This document shows positions 55,225-64,000 of a DNA stretch of 64,000 nt, in pieces. The translations under genes and the position numbers were made by a program. This DNA comes from Candidatus Galloscillospira excrementipullorum. GTDB taxonomy: Bacteria; Bacillota; Clostridia; Oscillospirales; Feifaniaceae. Positions within the stretch are counted from its first letter, which is position 1. Every line of letters starts with the position of its first letter. A model generated the notes under the pieces. The model saw only the letters and a program-made list of their open reading frames with translations. It made no database searches and had not been told where the DNA came from. Location: the NCBI GenBank assembly GCA_018714125.1, contig DVNV01000070.1, forward strand, positions 1 to 64,000, written 5' to 3'.

Positions 55225-56685
55225 ATGAAACAGACTGTTTTGAAGCTGCTGTCGGGCCTTCTCTGCCTGTGCCTTCTCTTTGGCAGCGCCACGCTGCCCG
55301 CGCTTGCAGACGAGGTGCGCGACTACTCCAAGTTTGAAGAGGTCTACGAGCTTTATAAGGAATACTTCTACGTGGAAAAGGACGAAGAAGCCATTTTGCT
55401 CGACACCCTCAAAACCCTGCTGGAAAACGACCCCGAGCTTTTCGGGCAGGTCATGGACGCCCTCATGAAGAGCGGCGACCCCTACAGCCGCTATTCCCCG
55501 CCCGAGACCGTGCAGGCCGAGCAGACCGCCAAGCAGTATGGCGGCGTGGGCATGACGGTGCAGCCGCAGGACGACGGGCGCATCCTCGTGGTGGAGCTCA
55601 ACCCCGGCGGCGCCGCCGAGACGGCCGGCATCCAGATTGGCGACCAAATCACCGCCATTGACGGGGTGAGCGTGCTCAATCTGACGCCCGAGGCCGCCGT
55701 GGAGCTTGGCCGTGGCGAAGTGGGCACCAACGTGACCTACAGCATGTACCGCGCCTCCACCGGCGAGATGCTCTCCTTCACCATGGTGCGCGAGCAGCTC
55801 ACCACCGTCACCGTCAGCTATGAATTTATCACCGACGAGCAGAGCGGGGAGACCTACGCCTACTGCCGCATCAACGACTTTTTGGGCATGCTGACCTACG
55901 TTGAGTTTGTGCAGTTTATCAAGGACCTGCAAAACAACGGGGTCGACCGCATCCTCTTTGACATCCGCAACAACCCGGGCGGCGACCTCAACATCGTGCT
56001 CGACCTCATCAACTACCTGATTCCGGGCGAGGGGCACCTCATCACCACCGTTGTCCCGCGCGACGAGAGCCAGACGCAGGAGTTTGTCACCACCGGGCGA
56101 GGCATTGAAACCGAACGCATGGTCATCCTGATTGACGAGACCACCGCCTCTGCGGCCGAGCTTTTTGCCATCGCCCTGCAGGAGTACGACATCGCCGAGC
56201 TGGTGGGCAAGAAGACTTACGGCAAGGCCATCGGCCAGCAGTATTTCGAGCTGGAAGACGGCAGCGAGGCCATCATCACGGCCATTCAGGTCACCTCGCC
56301 CAAGGGGGTTAAGTACAACGGCGTGGGCGTCACGCCCGACTACGAGGTCGACAACACCGAGGTGCCCCGCGAGCTGCCCGACTTCATCGTCTTTTCGCAC
56401 GCCAACTACCAGCAGGCCGTGTTCGGGGCCGACAACGAGGTGGTTGAGGCGCTGGAGCAGCGCCTGGTGCTGCTGGGCGTGATGCGCGAGGCCGACAGCG
56501 TCTTTGACCAGGACACCGCGCAGGCGCTTGCCATCTACCAGAAAAACATGGGGCTGGAGCAGACGGGCGAACTCGACCTTCTGACCTTCCAGTCCATCAC
56601 CGATTTGGTCAACGCCGTCAAAAACGTGCGCTATGTGCACGACGACCAGCTCGACAAGGCCGTTGAGCTCATCACGGCCCCGTGA
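55225..56685 (+). CDS. S41 family C-terminal processing peptidase with PDZ and peptidoglycan-binding-like domains
   Basis: GGVGMTVQPQDDGRILVVELNPGGAAETAGIQIGD (PDZ), TTASAAELFAIALQEYDIAELVGKKTYGKAIGQ (Ser-Lys). Confidence 0.9.
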   Translation: MKQTVLKLLSGLLCLCLLFGSATLPALADEVRDYSKFEEVYELYKEYFYVEKDEEAILLDTLKTLLENDPELFGQVMDALMKSGDPYSRYSPPETVQAEQTAKQYGGVGMTVQPQDDGRILVVELNPGGAAETAGIQIGDQITAIDGVSVLNLTPEAAVELGRGEVGTNVTYSMYRASTGEMLSFTMVREQLTTVTVSYEFITDEQSGETYAYCRINDFLGMLTYVEFVQFIKDLQNNGVDRILFDIRNNPGGDLNIVLDLINYLIPGEGHLITTVVPRDESQTQEFVTTGRGIETERMVILIDETTASAAELFAIALQEYDIAELVGKKTYGKAIGQQYFELEDGSEAIITAIQVTSPKGVKYNGVGVTPDYEVDNTEVPRELPDFIVFSHANYQQAVFGADNEVVEALEQRLVLLGVMREADSVFDQDTAQALAIYQKNMGLEQTGELDLLTFQSITDLVNAVKNVRYVHDDQLDKAVELITAP

Positions 56686-56734
56686 CCTTTATCCGCCGCA
56701 TGGCCGGCTGAGATTTTCCCCGCAGCCATCCTTC

Positions 56735-56771
56735 AAAGGCAAAAGAAGCGGTTTGCTTCTTTTGCCTTTTT
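56735..56771 (+). terminator. Intrinsic terminator
   Basis: AAAGGCAAAAGAAGC...GCTTCTTTTGCCTTTTTT. Confidence 0.9.
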
Positions 56772-56999
56772 TATGCCGCTTTCCCCCCGCGTTTTTCTGT
56801 CCCCTTTTGCTCCCCGTGCGCAGCAAGGCCCCCCTCCCGGCCCGGCCCCCTTTTCCCTTCCCTTCTGCAAAGGGCGGGTGGCTGTCCCAAATTTCCCCGT
56901 GCCTTCATGCTTTTTCTCTTGATTTTTCGGCGCTCAGCGATTACAATGAAACTAGCCAGCCGGCCTTTTGGCGGCAAACTTTTCAAGGAGGTGCTTTTC

Positions 57000-57170
57000 A
57001 TGGCATATGTGATCAGCAGCGACTGCATCGCTTGCGGCGCCTGTGAGGGCGAGTGCCCCGTCGGCGCGATTTCCAACGGCGGAGACAAGTACGTTATCAA
57101 CCCCGATCTGTGCATCGAGTGCGGTGCATGCGCCGGCGTCTGTCCCATGGGCGCTCCCGTCAAGGAGTAA
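57000..57170 (+). CDS. 2[4Fe-4S] ferredoxin
   Basis: MAYVISSDCIACGACEGECPVGAI...CIECGACAGVCPMGA. Confidence 0.95.
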   Translation: MAYVISSDCIACGACEGECPVGAISNGGDKYVINPDLCIECGACAGVCPMGAPVKE

Positions 57171-57189
57171 GACGCTGCCATTTCCAAAG

Positions 57190-57222
57190 CCAAAAGAGCC
57201 TGTGCGCAGCGCACAGGCTCTT
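57190..57222 (+). terminator. Intrinsic terminator
   Basis: AAAGAGCCTGTGCGC...GCGCACAGGCTCTTT. Confidence 0.8.
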
Positions 57223-57248
57223 TGCTTATATTCTTCAAGGAGGACGCT

Positions 57249-58097
57249 ATGACCATCACACCCGGCACCCTCTACCTGGTGGGCACCCCCATCGGCAACC
57301 TGGGAGACCTCTCCCCGCGCGCTCTGGAGACACTCTCCAAGGTGGATTTTATCGCGGCGGAGGACACCCGCGTCACGGGGGCGCTGCTGGCGCACCACGG
57401 CATCAAAAAGCCGCTTGTCAGCTACTATGAGCACAACCTGCGCCAGCGCGGGGAGCAGATTCTCGCCCGCCTGAAGGCCGGCGAGAGCTGCGCCCTGTGC
57501 ACCGATGCCGGCATGCCCGCCATCTCCGACCCCGGCTGCGACATCGTGCGTCTGTGCCACGAGGCCGGCGTGCCGGTGGCCGCGGTGCCGGGACCTTCGG
57601 CCGTCACCACGGCGCTGGCCCTCTCGGGGCTGGACACCGGACGGTTTGTCTTCGACGGGTTTTTGTCCACCAGCCGCAAGAGCCGCTTTGAACACCTGGC
57701 CGCCCTGAAGAACGAACCGCGAACCATCGTCTTATACGAGGCCCCCCACAAGCTGCGGCGCACGCTGGATGACCTGTTTGAAGCACTGGGAGAGCGCCAG
57801 ATTGCGCTGTGCCGCGAGATGACCAAGCTGCACGAGGAGGTGCTGCGCACCACCCTGTCCGCAGCCATCGCCCACTTTGCGCAGACCGAGCCGCGCGGCG
57901 AGTTCGTGCTGGTGCTTGAGGGCGCGGCACCCGCCCTGCAGCAGGAGCCCTGCGGCAGGGACGTGGAGCAGGCGCTGCGTCAGGCGCTTGACGAGGGCCT
58001 GACGGGACGCGACGCCGTCAAGCGCGTGTCGGAGCAGTGCAGGCTGCCAAAAAACCAGGTCTATGCCTGCTATACCAGCCTCATTGAAACAGACTAG
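57249..58097 (+). CDS. rsmI: 16S rRNA (cytidine-2'-O)-methyltransferase RsmI
   Basis: GTLYLVGTPIGNLGDLSPRALETL, AAEDTRVT, DAGMPAISDPG. Confidence 0.95.
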   Translation: MTITPGTLYLVGTPIGNLGDLSPRALETLSKVDFIAAEDTRVTGALLAHHGIKKPLVSYYEHNLRQRGEQILARLKAGESCALCTDAGMPAISDPGCDIVRLCHEAGVPVAAVPGPSAVTTALALSGLDTGRFVFDGFLSTSRKSRFEHLAALKNEPRTIVLYEAPHKLRRTLDDLFEALGERQIALCREMTKLHEEVLRTTLSAAIAHFAQTEPRGEFVLVLEGAAPALQQEPCGRDVEQALRQALDEGLTGRDAVKRVSEQCRLPKNQVYACYTSLIETD

Positions 58098-58301
58098 CCC
58101 CTCCTTCCCCGAGAGCGGGGAAAGGAGGGCGCTGTGCCCTTGGCTTGTGCCGGCCCCGTTTTTTGCAAAGGGCGCCTTTTGCAAAACACGGGGTTTTATT
58201 TGAAGGGCGCATCGTGTATAATGGAGTTGCTCAAGACATCATTTCCTGCAGCCGCCGTCCCGGCATGGCGGCTGCATCTGAATTTGAAAAGGAGACCCCC
58301 C

Positions 58302-59135
58302 ATGACCACGTTAAAAGCCATTATTTTGGGTGCCGTGCAGGGCTTTGCGGAATTTCTGCCCATTTCCAGCTCGGGCCATCTTGTCATTTTCAACCACCTG
58401 CTGGCCTCGCAGGGCAGCTCGGATTTGCTCTTTGACGTGCTGGTGCACCTGGGCACCTTCCTGGCCGTGCTCGTCGCCTTTTGGCGCGACGTGCTGCGCC
58501 TGCTTGTGGAATGCTTTTCTTTCCTGGGCGACCTCTTCAAAGGGCGCCTGCGGGGCGGCCGCACCACGCCGTCGCGCAATTTTCTATACATGCTGGTCTT
58601 GTCGCTGCTCCCCTTGTTTTTGGTGCTGCCCGTCAAGGGCTTTATCGAGTCCCTTTTCCAAAATCCCGTCTTTGTGGGCTTTGCGCTGCTTGTCACGGGC
58701 TGTATCCTGATGCTCTCCTCGCGCTTTTCCGAGGGGCGCATCGGGGCGGCAAGCGTACGGGCCAGGCAGGCTCTTGTCGTGGGCTTTACCCAGCTCATCG
58801 CCATCATTCCCGGCGTCTCGCGTTCGGGCTCGACCATCACCGCAGGGCTTGCCTGCGGCTTTAAGCGTGACTTTGCCGTGCGCTACTCCTTTTTGCTCTC
58901 TCTGCCCACCACGCTGGCCGCCGTCTTTTTGGAGTTTTACGACGTCATCAAGGAAGGGGCCCTGCCCGAAAACTGGACGCCCTACCTCGTCGGCATGGTT
59001 GCCGCCGCCGTGACGGGCTACGCCGCCATCGGCCTTGTGCGCCTTCTCATCAAGGACAACAAATTTTCCGCATTCTCCTACTATTGCTTTGTCGTGGGCT
59101 GCGCCACCATCATCTACTTCGGCTTTATCCGTTGA
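58302..59135 (+). CDS. uppP: Undecaprenyl-diphosphatase
   Basis: AIILGAVQGFAEFLPISSSGHLVIF, IIPGVSRSGSTITAGL. Confidence 0.95.
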   Translation: MTTLKAIILGAVQGFAEFLPISSSGHLVIFNHLLASQGSSDLLFDVLVHLGTFLAVLVAFWRDVLRLLVECFSFLGDLFKGRLRGGRTTPSRNFLYMLVLSLLPLFLVLPVKGFIESLFQNPVFVGFALLVTGCILMLSSRFSEGRIGAASVRARQALVVGFTQLIAIIPGVSRSGSTITAGLACGFKRDFAVRYSFLLSLPTTLAAVFLEFYDVIKEGALPENWTPYLVGMVAAAVTGYAAIGLVRLLIKDNKFSAFSYYCFVVGCATIIYFGFIR

Positions 59136-59231
59136 CCCAAAACCCCGGCGCAACGCCCTGCGCGCGCCGGCCCGCTCTTTTAAGCGCGCTGCCCGCCCCC
59201 CTCAACCCCGAGAAAGGAGCTCCATTGCAAT

Positions 59232-61754
59232 ATGGCGCAACAAAAACAAAAATCCACCGCAGAAAGCAAGGCGAAAGCCGCCGCCACGCGCGCGCAAAAC
59301 AAGCGCAGGGCGGAATTTCACCGTCAGCTGCGTGCCGTCACGCAGCTGCTGTTTGGCGTCTTCTTGCTGTGCTGCATGATTGCGGGGCTTATCGCCCCTG
59401 AAAGGCCCATCGGCGGCGCCGTGGGCGAATGGATCCGGGCGCTCTTGCTGGGCCTGTTCGGCCTGTCGGCCTTCCTGCTGCCCTGCGCCCTCATTTACGC
59501 CGGGCTGCTCAACGCCTTTGGCAAAAAGGACAAGTCCTACGGCGCAAAAAAAACCGCTGCCTTCGTGCTGACCATTGCGCTTTCGGGCGCCGTTCACCTG
59601 CTCGCGCCCGACGTACAGGGCACGGGCTGGGCCATGGTGGAGGAGCTCTTTGCCCAGGGCCAGCAGGCGCTGGGCTCGGGCGGCGTTGTCGGCGGCCTGC
59701 TGAGCGGCGCGCTGGTTCCCATGTGCGGCACCTTCGGCGCTCTCATGGTTTATCTGGCCTGCATGATTTTGTGCGCCGTGGTGCTGTGGGGCATCACGGT
59801 GGAGGGTATTTTGCGCTCCCTCTTCCCCGAGCATGAACACAGAAAAGCCGAGCGCGCCGAGCGGCGCGAGCAAAAGGAGACCGAACGCGAGCGGCGCAGG
59901 AAGGAGCGCGAATGGGAGCGCGAGGAAAGGGCCGAGCGGGCGGCGCAGGAAAAGCTGCAGCGGCACCGTCCGCAGGATCTCTCCATTGACGGGGAGGAAT
60001 CCTCGCCCGCCCCCCAAAAAGACGAGCTGCCCACGCCGCCCACCTTCATGCCCCGCCGGGCCAAAAAGTCCGCCGGGGAAGAGGCCCCGGCCTGCGGCGA
60101 CGCCGTGCAGGAGCCCCTGGGCGAGGCCCCGGCGCCTGCGCAGCATGAGGCGGAGCGTGAGCCCCTTCCCGAGTCCGGGACAGGCTCCGACCTGCCCGGC
60201 CAGCCCGTCTCGATGAGCAGCCAGGAGCTGGCGGAGGAAATTGCCAATGTCGAGCAGCAGGCGCAAGACGATTCCAAAGTGGGCGTCTACCGCGTGCCGC
60301 CGCTCTCGCTTTTGACGCGCGACCCTGGCACCAACGCCTCCATCGGGCGCGAGGAGGTCATCGCCTCCTCCGCCAAAATTATCGAGACCCTGCACAGCTT
60401 CGGCGTGGAAGCCACGCTGCTGGGCACGTCGCGCGGGCCCGCCGTGACACGCTATGAGCTCACGCCGGCCGCCGGCGTCAAAATCAGCAAAATTACCAAC
60501 CTCGCCGACGACATTGCCCTCTCGCTGGCTGCCGTCGGGGTGCGCATCGAAGCCCCCATCCCCGGCAAGGCCGCCATCGGCATCGAGGTGCCCAACAAAA
60601 CGGTGTCCACCGTGTACCTGCGCTCCATTTTGGAGTCCGACCAGTTCCGCCGCGCCTCAAGCCCGCTCACCTTCTGCCTGGGACGCGACATCGCCGGCCT
60701 GCCCGTGGTGGGCGACATCTCGCGCATGCCCCACGTTCTCATCGCCGGCGCCACCGGCTCGGGAAAATCCGTTTGCATCAACTCGCTGATTATCTCGCTG
60801 CTCTATAAGGCCAAGCCCGAAGAGGTGCGCATGATTCTGGTCGACCCCAAGGTGGTCGAGCTGGGAGGCTACAACGGCATCCCCCACCTGATGATCCCCG
60901 TGGTCACCGACCCCAAAAAGGCGGCCGGGGCCCTCTCGTGGGCCGTGGGCGAAATGCAAAAGCGCTATCAGATGTTCGCGGCGCGCGGCGTCAAGGACAT
61001 CGCCGGATACAACGCCCTGGCCGTGGGCGACGAGGAAATCACCCCCCTGCCGCGCATCGTCATCGTCATCGACGAGCTGGCCGACCTCATGATGACGGCG
61101 CCGGGCGAGGTGGAGGACTCCATCATGCGCCTGGCGCAGATGGCGCGCGCCGCCGGCATGCATCTTGTCATTGCCACGCAGCGCCCCACCGTCAACGTCA
61201 TCACCGGCACCATCAAGGCCAACATCCCCTCGCGCATTGCCTTTGCCGTCTCCTCGCAAATCGACTCGCGCACCATTCTGGACGCGGCGGGTGCCGAAAA
61301 GCTCATCGGCAAGGGCGACATGCTCTATTACCCGCTCGGCGCCATCAAACCCCTGCGTGTCCAGGGCTGCCTTGTCACCGACAAGGAGGTTGAGGCCATC
61401 GTGGCCGACATCAAGGGGCAAAACGTGGGGCATGACTACGACGAGGTCGTGATGGAGCAAATCGAGCGCGAAAGCGAAAAGAGCGGACAGGCCGGCGCTT
61501 CGGGTTCCGGCGAGGACGAGGAGGACGATATGCTGCTGCCCGCCATCGACGCCGTGCTGGAGTCCGGGAACGCCTCGGTCTCCTTTTTGCAGCGCCGCCT
61601 CAAGCTGGGCTATGCCCGCGCCGCCCGCCTGGTCGACGAGATGGAGGCGCGCGGCATTGTGGGGCCCTCCGAGGGCAGCAAGCCCCGCCAAATCCGCATC
61701 TCCAAGCAGGAGTGGCAGGAAATGCGCCTGCGCCGCATGGATTTGGACGACTAG
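59232..61754 (+). CDS. ftsK: FtsK/SpoIIIE family DNA translocase
   Basis: N-terminal TMs; HVLIAGATGSGKSVCINSLI, VIDELADLMMTAPGEVED, C-terminal gamma/winged helix. Confidence 0.93.
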   Translation: MAQQKQKSTAESKAKAAATRAQNKRRAEFHRQLRAVTQLLFGVFLLCCMIAGLIAPERPIGGAVGEWIRALLLGLFGLSAFLLPCALIYAGLLNAFGKKDKSYGAKKTAAFVLTIALSGAVHLLAPDVQGTGWAMVEELFAQGQQALGSGGVVGGLLSGALVPMCGTFGALMVYLACMILCAVVLWGITVEGILRSLFPEHEHRKAERAERREQKETERERRRKEREWEREERAERAAQEKLQRHRPQDLSIDGEESSPAPQKDELPTPPTFMPRRAKKSAGEEAPACGDAVQEPLGEAPAPAQHEAEREPLPESGTGSDLPGQPVSMSSQELAEEIANVEQQAQDDSKVGVYRVPPLSLLTRDPGTNASIGREEVIASSAKIIETLHSFGVEATLLGTSRGPAVTRYELTPAAGVKISKITNLADDIALSLAAVGVRIEAPIPGKAAIGIEVPNKTVSTVYLRSILESDQFRRASSPLTFCLGRDIAGLPVVGDISRMPHVLIAGATGSGKSVCINSLIISLLYKAKPEEVRMILVDPKVVELGGYNGIPHLMIPVVTDPKKAAGALSWAVGEMQKRYQMFAARGVKDIAGYNALAVGDEEITPLPRIVIVIDELADLMMTAPGEVEDSIMRLAQMARAAGMHLVIATQRPTVNVITGTIKANIPSRIAFAVSSQIDSRTILDAAGAEKLIGKGDMLYYPLGAIKPLRVQGCLVTDKEVEAIVADIKGQNVGHDYDEVVMEQIERESEKSGQAGASGSGEDEEDDMLLPAIDAVLESGNASVSFLQRRLKLGYARAARLVDEMEARGIVGPSEGSKPRQIRISKQEWQEMRLRRMDLDD

Positions 61755-61866
61755 ACTTCCCCCCCTGCGCGCGTCTTCCCACCCCTTCTGCCGGGAGAGG
61801 ATTTTCCCGCACCGCACCCATCCGACCCGCATTGAGCAGGAGCCCCCTGCCCAGAAAGGATATCCC

Positions 61867-63774
61867 ATGCCTGATTTTCTTCCCGTCTCCCGCGAGGACA
61901 TGGAGCGCCGAGGCATCGAGCAGCTTGACTTTGTCCTTGTCACGGGAGACGCCTACGTTGACCATCCCAGCTTCGGCACCGCCATCATCGGCCGCGTGCT
62001 GGAGGACGCAGGCTTTTCCGTCGGCATCATCTCCCAGCCCGACTGGCGCAGCGCAAAAGACTTTTTGCGGCTGGGCCTGCCCCGTTATGCCTTTTTGTGC
62101 AACTCCGGCAACATCGACTCCATGGTCAACCACTACACCGCAGCCAAAAAGCGCCGCAGCCAGGACGCCTACACCCCGGGCGGTGCGGCGGGAAAGCGGC
62201 CCGACCGTGCCGTTATCGTCTATTCGGGCCGCATCCGTGAAGCGGCGCCCGGGGTGCCGCTCCTGATTGGCGGCATCGAGGCCTCTTTGCGCCGCTTTGC
62301 CCACTACGACTACTGGGACGACGCCGTGCGCCGCTCCATCCTGGTGGACTCGGGGGCCGATTTGCTCATGTATGGCATGGGGGAGCTGTCGGTGGTCGAG
62401 ATTGCGCGCCGCCTGGCGGCCGGAGAGCCCATCTCCTCCATCACCGACGTGCGCGGCACCTGCGTGATGGTGGACAGCCCCGAGGGCGACGGTATCCTGC
62501 TGCCCGACTTTGAGACGCTGCGCCGCAACAAAAAGGCCTATGCCTCCGCCACCGCCACCCAGTACCGCGAGCAGGACGCCGTGCGCGGACGGCCCCTGTA
62601 CCAGCAGCACGGCCTGCACTTTGTCAAGCAGAACCCGCCCATGCGTCCGCTCACCACGGAAGAGTTTGACCACGTTTACGAGCTGCCCTACTGCAACGCA
62701 CCCCACCCCTCCTACGACGCCCTGGGCGGCGTGCCGGCCATCGCGGAGGTGGAGTTTTCCATCATCCACAACAGGGGCTGCTTCGGCGCCTGCAACTTCT
62801 GTGCCCTCACGCTGCACCAGAGCCGCACCGTCACCAGCCGCTCCAAGCAGTCCATCCTGCGCGAGGCGCGCCGGCTGACGCAGTCGCCCCGCTTCAAGGG
62901 ATACATCCACGACATCGGCGGCCCCACCGCCAACTTCCGGCACCCCGCCTGTCAAAAGCAGCTTGCCTGCGGCGCCTGTCCCGACCGGCGCTGCCTGGCG
63001 CCGGACCCCTGCCCAAACCTCGAGGTCGACCACACGGAATACCTCGACATCCTGCGCGAGGTGCGCGCCCTGCCCGGCGTGAAAAAGGTCTTCGTGCGCA
63101 GTGGCCTGCGCTTTGACTACATGCTGCTCGACAAAGACCCCTCCTTCTTTGAAGAGCTGGTAAAATACCATGTGAGCGGGCAGCTCAAGGTGGCGCCCGA
63201 GCACATCTCCGACAACGTGCTGCGCTGCATGGGCAAGCCCTCGCAGGCCGTGTTCGACGCCTTTTGCGAGCAGTATGCCGCGCTCAACCGAAAGTGGGGC
63301 TTAAAGCAATATCTGGTGCCCTACCTCATGAGCTCCCACCCCGGCAGCCGTTTGGAGGACGCCGTGGCGCTGGCCTGTTACCTCAAGAGCCACCGCCTGC
63401 ACCCCGAGCAGGTGCAGGACTTTTATCCCACGCCCGGCACCATCTCGACCGCCATGTATTATACCGGGATTGACCCCGTCTCGGGCAAGCCGGTATATGT
63501 GGCGCGCTCTCCCGAGGAAAAGGCCCAGCAGCGCGCCCTGCTGCAGTTTTTCCGCCCGCAAAATTACGAGAAGGTGCGCGCCGCCCTGCTGGCGGCCGGC
63601 CGTCCTGACCTCATCGGCTCGGGCCCCGAATGCCTGGTGCCGGCGGCGCCCGGCGGGCAGCGCCCCGCCGCAGGCAAGCCGGCCTCGCGCTCCAAAAAGA
63701 CCGAGCTGCGCGCACAGCGCAATGCCTCGCGCCCGCCCAAGCACGGCGGACGCCCCACCCCCAGAAAGCCCTAG
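61867..63774 (+). CDS. YgiQ-family radical SAM protein
   Basis: NRGCFGACNFCAL (CxxxCxxC), FLPVSREDMERRGIEQLDFVLVTGDAYVDHPSFG. Confidence 0.92.
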   Translation: MPDFLPVSREDMERRGIEQLDFVLVTGDAYVDHPSFGTAIIGRVLEDAGFSVGIISQPDWRSAKDFLRLGLPRYAFLCNSGNIDSMVNHYTAAKKRRSQDAYTPGGAAGKRPDRAVIVYSGRIREAAPGVPLLIGGIEASLRRFAHYDYWDDAVRRSILVDSGADLLMYGMGELSVVEIARRLAAGEPISSITDVRGTCVMVDSPEGDGILLPDFETLRRNKKAYASATATQYREQDAVRGRPLYQQHGLHFVKQNPPMRPLTTEEFDHVYELPYCNAPHPSYDALGGVPAIAEVEFSIIHNRGCFGACNFCALTLHQSRTVTSRSKQSILREARRLTQSPRFKGYIHDIGGPTANFRHPACQKQLACGACPDRRCLAPDPCPNLEVDHTEYLDILREVRALPGVKKVFVRSGLRFDYMLLDKDPSFFEELVKYHVSGQLKVAPEHISDNVLRCMGKPSQAVFDAFCEQYAALNRKWGLKQYLVPYLMSSHPGSRLEDAVALACYLKSHRLHPEQVQDFYPTPGTISTAMYYTGIDPVSGKPVYVARSPEEKAQQRALLQFFRPQNYEKVRAALLAAGRPDLIGSGPECLVPAAPGGQRPAAGKPASRSKKTELRAQRNASRPPKHGGRPTPRKP

Positions 63775-63783
63775 GAGGCCGTC

Positions 63784-64000
63784 ATGAAGCAAACCCTTCA
63801 CACTCTTGTCCAAAAAATCGGGGCCGACAAAAAAACGACCCTTAAATTTGTCCTGCTGGTCGTCGTGGCCTCCTTCCTGGGCCTCTTCGGCCTGCTCTAC
63901 GGCGGAGAAATCACCGACTGGCTGCGCCACCCCGACCAGGTGCGCGACACCCTGCTGGGCTTTGGCGCCTGGGGCGTCGCCGGATACGTCGGCCTTGAAA
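63784..64000 (+). CDS. Probable TVP38/TMEM64 (VTT)-family membrane protein, truncated by window end
   Basis: MKQTLHTLVQKIGADKKTTLKFVLLVVVASFLGLFGLLYGG..., no stop before 64000. Confidence 0.5.
   Translation, partial: MKQTLHTLVQKIGADKKTTLKFVLLVVVASFLGLFGLLYGGEITDWLRHPDQVRDTLLGFGAWGVAGYVGLE

Noticed and set aside
54952-63204. Large minus-strand ORFs (562, 397, 428, 534 aa)
   Set aside because: Shadows of S41 peptidase, ftsK and YgiQ-type genes.
1-64000. tRNA/rRNA genes and insertion sequences
   Set aside because: No cloverleaf with GGTTCRANNCC-type arm, no rRNA stretch and no transposase motif recognised by eye; tRNAscan/Infernal would be needed to be sure.

Overview
The window looks like chromosomal DNA from a high-GC Firmicute, probably an Oscillospiraceae-like gut anaerobe (inferred from gene content). 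Most of it is housekeeping: FemX-like/alr/holB/ricT, rlmD-like, argS, murI, rsmI, uppP, ftsK/spoIIIE, nifS-nifU-mnmA, rnhA and proC. The accessory parts are: (1) a complete type I-C CRISPR-Cas locus (cas3-cas5c-cas8c-cas7c-cas4-cas1-cas2) with a 23-repeat array and an apparent internal Cas11c start inside cas8c; (2) two BlaI/BlaR1(M56)-like repressor/sensor modules, each with a dyad operator overlapping a good sigma-A promoter; (3) an ABC uptake operon of the TrpX/ABC_sub_bind type. The most interesting signal is upstream of that ABC operon. A consensus promoter is followed by a 62-codon leader ORF with 13 Phe/Tyr codons in a 23-codon stretch and no Trp, then a strong intrinsic terminator and a candidate antiterminator segment. 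This looks like a Phe/Tyr-sensing attenuator controlling an aromatic amino-acid transporter. Several very long perfect intergenic hairpins, a leader inverted repeat abutting the CRISPR array and a tandem repeat before cas3 are also reported. All product calls come from motif recognition by eye; no database search was run.
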